From Hondaea fermentalgiana (lineage: Eukaryota > Sar > Bigyra > Thraustochytrida > Thraustochytriidae): 61,125 nt of DNA. The notes under the pieces were generated by a model. That model did not search any database and was not told the DNA's origin. It saw only the letters and a list, made by a program, of their open reading frames with translations. Positions 57,740 to 61,125 of this stretch are shown here, piece by piece. The translations under genes were made by a program, and so were the position numbers. The stretch's first letter is position 1; each line of letters opens with the position of its first letter. Location: positions 110,935 through 172,059 of the forward strand of contig NPFB01000078.1 in assembly GCA_014084085.1 (NCBI GenBank). Direction: 5' to 3'.

Positions 57740-60070
57740 TCACTTTTTATCAAAATCAAAGGGCTCGTCGAAACCTGCGTCGGAAAATGCAGCGGCAAGC
57801 TCGGTCGACGGCGCGGTACCTTGTGTCGCCGTGGTCGACGCAGTCCCCTCTGCGCCAGCCGTGGCCACGTCGGAGGCGGGCACCGAAGCATCACCTGCGG
57901 TCTTTTCAGGTTGCGATGTCGCCGCTTCCTCAAAGGGATCCGCGTCCCCGTCAAAGGCCTCATCGAAAGCAGAAGAGTCTACAGGCCCAGCATCACCCGA
58001 TTTGGACACTGGGACGCTGCTCCAACCCGACGAGGTTGATCCTTCCGGGCCTCCAGTTGGACTTGCCACGCCTGCTGCAGCAGCCGCAGCAGCAGCATCG
58101 GCGGCAGCACCGGCATCGCCTTCAGCAGCGGGAGGCTCGGGCTCGGACCCGGAAACAGGTTCCGGTCCCGAAGGCGGGTCTGCGGCAGGAGACGTTGGCG
58201 ACAACGCCGGTGCCTCTCTTGTCGGGGCCCGGCGCCGAGGAGGCTCAGCTTGCGTTTCCGCAGCTGGTGCCGGCGTAGCTTCTTGGCTTCCTGCCGTGGC
58301 GGCCGTCGACGCCGGTGCTTTTACTGCATCATCCTCTGTTCCTCGATCCGTGTCAAACGCGCTCGCAGACTCTGCGGGGACGGGCGCACCGACGGCTTCG
58401 GGAACAGGAAGACTTGACTCAGCCGCGGACGAGAGTTCGGGTGCTGCACGTACCGGAGCTTCCCGACGAGGAGGTAGGTGCCCGGATCCAGCTGTAGTGT
58501 CAGGGGAAGTAAGTTCTGGCGCCGGACGAGACGGGGCCTCGGGCGAGGCTGCCGGCGCTTCCGGTGCTGATGAGAGTGCAGCTTGGAACGAGGATGCCTG
58601 CTCCTGGAGCTCGGCAACCTGCGCTTTGAGAGCGGCAGCCTCCTTTTCGAGCGCGGCCTTTTCGGCGAGTTTTTCTAACGCGGTGGCGGTCACCGCTTGG
58701 ACCTGGGCCCTTTGCTGGTCCACGGAGACGCGAAGTTGCGTGACGGTCTCTCGCAATAGCTCAAGGTCTGTGCCCAAATCACCAATCTCACTTTGGCGCT
58801 TGGCTACTTCCTCAGAGGCTGACTTGAGGTCATCGACGAGTCGATCGCGCTCAGCGCCGAGACGAGTCATTTCCTCCTCAAGGCGCTGCTTCTCTCCATC
58901 GAGCTGACTGACAACAGCGGCCGTGGTCGCTGTAGCGCTCATAAGGGCATTGTTCGTCTCTGTGGCACGCTGTACGTCGCTCTCGGATGGACCACTTGGC
59001 GCCGGCGCAGATGGTGCGGCAGCGGGCGCCGGAGCAGCTCGCGCGGGCATGGGCGCGCCAGTCAGACTTCTGCTGCTACCATTGGCGTCGTTATGGACGC
59101 TGCCGAGGTGACTGTGAAATGAACCACCGTGCGTTTGGCCCAGGGGCGCGGCGTCGGGGAGACTGCCATTCTCGGACACTTGCGAGACTACCGAGCCTTG
59201 GCGCTGGTGCTGCATTGGCGGAGGCACGCCACCGTGCAAAGGGGGGTTCTCAGACGAGGGGGCGCCATTCTTGGCTGCAGCGACCGCATCGGCAGCAGTC
59301 GGGGGTGCGTGCCGGGGTTGGTTCGGAAGAAGCTCGCGCGGAACCTCGGACGGCAGCGCATAGCCCTTGCGCGAGACGCAGAGCACCATGTGCATGGCAA
59401 TGCAAAACTCGTCAACGTTGAGTTGAAGGTCTTGGTCGAGATCAGCAAGCTGAAGGATTTCGCGCAGCTGCTCCCAAGGCATGCGTGACTTCATAAAGAA
59501 CTCCATGGCATCCTGCGAGCCGAGCTTGCCGTTCTGGACGTTTTGCTTCTTGAAAAGCTCCTCGTATTGCGCGCGCTTCTGCGGCGACATGGCCCACGAA
59601 CTGCTCGAGACGGAACCGCTGACACTGGCATTGTCAAAGGCGCTAGCACCGCTGACGCTGGCCGGGGTTGATGGACGCTGCGCACTAGTGTCCGGCGGCC
59701 CATTCGACTCGCCCGCGGGTGGTACGACAAGATTCGTGGGCACAGGCGGAACTCCCGGTGCTTCGAATTTGGGCATGGGGACCGGTCCTGGCTTGGCATG
59801 CCCAACAACTTCTGGGGACAACTGGATACCTGCCTGGATGAGAGCGACGCAGCGCATCATCGTAATGACGTGCGCGCGGGAGATCTTGCTCGCGCTCTCG
59901 GAGCCAATATTCCAGACCGTACGCAGATCTGGTACGCCCAGCCTCGACGACGAGAGAAAGTTGGCCAGATCCTTGGAGGCAAAGGTTTCCGCGCCGCTCG
60001 GGTTCGCAAGCTTGATCAGCTCCTCATAGTACTGCCTCTCCTCGGGCAGCACCGGCTCGTACTGGACCAT
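57740..60070 (-). CDS. EH-domain endocytic adaptor, Eps15/Ede1-like
   Basis: 776 residues from ATG 60070. EH domain 1 is at about 6-95, with the ligand-pocket Trp53 in TVWNIG. EH domain 2 is at about 160-250, with an EF-hand-like loop (DLDQDLQLNVDE, 210-221), but the position normally Trp in this domain is Leu206 (REILQLAD). A Pro/Ser/Ala-rich linker leads to a coiled coil (385-500) for oligomerisation. The C-terminal third is disordered and Ala/Glu/Pro-rich and contains DPF (DADPFEE), the AP-2 appendage-binding tripeptide, plus DEPFDF at the end. This is the layout of Eps15 and Ede1, early organisers of clathrin-coated pits. It converges on the PARP gene. Confidence 0.9.
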   Translation of the reverse strand: MVQYEPVLPEERQYYEELIKLANPSGAETFASKDLANFLSSSRLGVPDLRTVWNIGSESASKISRAHVITMMRCVALIQAGIQLSPEVVGHAKPGPVPMPKFEAPGVPPVPTNLVVPPAGESNGPPDTSAQRPSTPASVSGASAFDNASVSGSVSSSSWAMSPQKRAQYEELFKKQNVQNGKLGSQDAMEFFMKSRMPWEQLREILQLADLDQDLQLNVDEFCIAMHMVLCVSRKGYALPSEVPRELLPNQPRHAPPTAADAVAAAKNGAPSSENPPLHGGVPPPMQHQRQGSVVSQVSENGSLPDAAPLGQTHGGSFHSHLGSVHNDANGSSRSLTGAPMPARAAPAPAAAPSAPAPSGPSESDVQRATETNNALMSATATTAAVVSQLDGEKQRLEEEMTRLGAERDRLVDDLKSASEEVAKRQSEIGDLGTDLELLRETVTQLRVSVDQQRAQVQAVTATALEKLAEKAALEKEAAALKAQVAELQEQASSFQAALSSAPEAPAASPEAPSRPAPELTSPDTTAGSGHLPPRREAPVRAAPELSSAAESSLPVPEAVGAPVPAESASAFDTDRGTEDDAVKAPASTAATAGSQEATPAPAAETQAEPPRRRAPTREAPALSPTSPAADPPSGPEPVSGSEPEPPAAEGDAGAAADAAAAAAAAGVASPTGGPEGSTSSGWSSVPVSKSGDAGPVDSSAFDEAFDGDADPFEEAATSQPEKTAGDASVPASDVATAGAEGTASTTATQGTAPSTELAAAFSDAGFDEPFDFDKK

Positions 60071-61125
60071 GTTTGTATACTCAGCTTTGATCAGTCAGTC
60101 AGTCAGTCGTCTCGGCGGACTTGCCACGATCCAACCCGGTCCGATACGACACGAAGCGAGGCCCGAGGTCGAGCAGCGCACGCGCTCTCGCTCGCGGTGC
60201 TCCTCGTCGCGACGCTCTGCGCAAAGGCGGCCTCCGCAAGGCGCGTTTGCGCGGAGACGGCAAAGATAGCGAGCGACGCAAGGCGCGCTCGGGTCACGGA
60301 GCGACGGCGCCTTTCTCGCTGCGCTTCGCTCAAGCTCCTCGCTCGCTCGCGCGGCGACGACGCGTGCGGGCGGCCGCTCGCGCGCGCGCGCAGGCAGGCA
60401 GGCAGACGGGCAGGCGGGCGGGCAGGCAGACGGGCAGACGGGCGGCGAGCCGCGCGGGCGCGTCGGCCGGACTCGGGCGCGGCGGCGTCGGCGGCGCGGG
60501 GTCGGCGTGGCGTTGCCGTTTTGCTGCCGAGTGACCAGCGCTTCTTCTCCTCCCTCACCCGGCCATCCACATATCCACGCGTGCCAGGCATCACAGGCGC
60601 GGCGGCCGGACGGGCGAGGCCTCTCGCGAGCGCGGGCTGGGGCGCCCGGCACGCTGCATGCGTCCGCGGCCGGCGCGCGCGATGCCGGCGTAGCGTTCGC
60701 GGCCGGATGCTTGCCTCCACGCATGGACCGATGGATGCAGCATGCTCATGATTTCAAACCCATCTTCGGCTCTGCTCTGCTCGGTTCTGCTCGGCTCTGC
60801 TCTGATCTGGCACGGCCAGCGGGACGACAGCGCGCCCGCCCCTGCCCGGCGGCCTCCCGCCGCTCGCGCCCTCTCCCTCTCCCCGCGCGACGCGACCCGG
60901 CCTCGCGGTTCTGGGTTCTCCCTCCCTCCGCTCTTTCTCTCTTTCGAGAGACCCCGCCTCGACGGTCGCTGGCCACGGTTAGGTCGGCGCGGCGGCGCAA
61001 GTGGGCGAAGGCCGCCGCCGCAAGTGGGCTAAGGCCGCGCGCAAGTGCGCTATCGGGCGGGGCGCGGCGCGGCGGCGCGGCGGCCATTCCCGACTTGCGG
61101 CGGCGGCGGCAAGTGCGCGCGGCGC
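60071..61125. other. GC-rich 5' flank of the EH-domain gene to window edge
   Basis: 1.06 kb, extremely GC-rich, with CAGG/CGGG/CAGA tetranucleotide repeats at 60395-60445, a (TCTGC/TCGG)n stretch at 60768-60802 and GCAAGTGGGC(G/T)AAGGCCGC repeats at 60994-61045. Protein-like frames are absent on both strands. Confidence 0.6.
60994..61115. repeat. Short GC-rich direct repeats at the window end
   Basis: Two to three copies of GCAAGTGGGC(G/T)AAGGCCGC, then GCAAGTGCGC variants and GGCGGC runs. Confidence 0.75.

Overview
This is a eukaryotic nuclear sequence of 61,125 bases with two 100-N assembly gaps (25185-25284 and 47766-47865). It is GC-rich, most genes are single-exon, and gene order alternates freely between strands. 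Convergent 3' ends lie about 260-410 bp apart, and divergent starts are separated by GC-rich, simple-repeat-rich DNA. The gene content is a eukaryotic core set: ribosomal protein eS21, NOP16, a dynein regulatory complex subunit, a myosin, a PARP and an EH-domain endocytic adaptor. It is combined with a giant secreted adhesin and a small cluster of 7TM proteins. Mostly intronless genes, a motile-flagellum gene and large surface proteins fit a flagellated unicellular protist. A thraustochytrid or labyrinthulomycete stramenopile is my best guess, but this is inference and not proven by the sequence.

Layout. 1-3.5 kb (- strand): the N-terminal part of a giant repeat adhesin, running off the left edge, preceded by a secreted, probably GPI-anchored papain-family protease. 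4.4-8.8 kb: a ZSWIM7/SWS1-like SWIM protein diverging from a small membrane DnaJ, then spliced ribosomal protein eS21 diverging from DRC10 (IQCD). 9.2-14.1 kb (- strand): two tandem PAP2 lipid phosphatases and a BAX-inhibitor-1 protein. 15.7-24.4 kb (+ strand): four paralogous 7TM proteins with a GH20 hexosaminidase between the third and fourth, followed by a degenerate tandem array made from the last receptor's 3' end. 25.3-38.5 kb: at least 4,390 codons of a giant modular adhesin. 38.8-42.4 kb: NOP16, an unrecognised nuclear-looking protein and an SLC25 carrier. 43.6-45.1 kb: D-3-phosphoglycerate dehydrogenase. 45.1-48.7 kb: repeat-rich DNA with the second gap and hints of an unresolved - strand gene. 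48.7-60.1 kb: an unusual myosin with a SAM domain and a C-terminal membrane hairpin, a WGR-WWE-WGR PARP, and an Eps15-like EH protein.

The most informative observations are four. (1) The adhesin's signal peptide and first repeats end at base 1 on the minus strand, and its remaining repeats begin immediately after the first gap on the plus strand. If the first contig were flipped, the two halves would form one gene, so I suspect a scaffold orientation error. (2) The adhesin contains about 22 Ig-like units, many carrying N-glycosylation sequons at fixed positions, and ten copies of a two-cysteine 'LCYKF' domain I cannot name. These are followed by Calx-beta, LamG-like and laminin-B-like modules. 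(3) The myosin appears to be anchored in a membrane by its own tail. (4) The four 7TM genes share the cysteine pattern of GPCRs but belong to no family I recognise. Together, the adhesin, surface protease, secreted hexosaminidase and 7TM cluster suggest a cell-surface contact or sensing locus. That functional link rests on proximity only.
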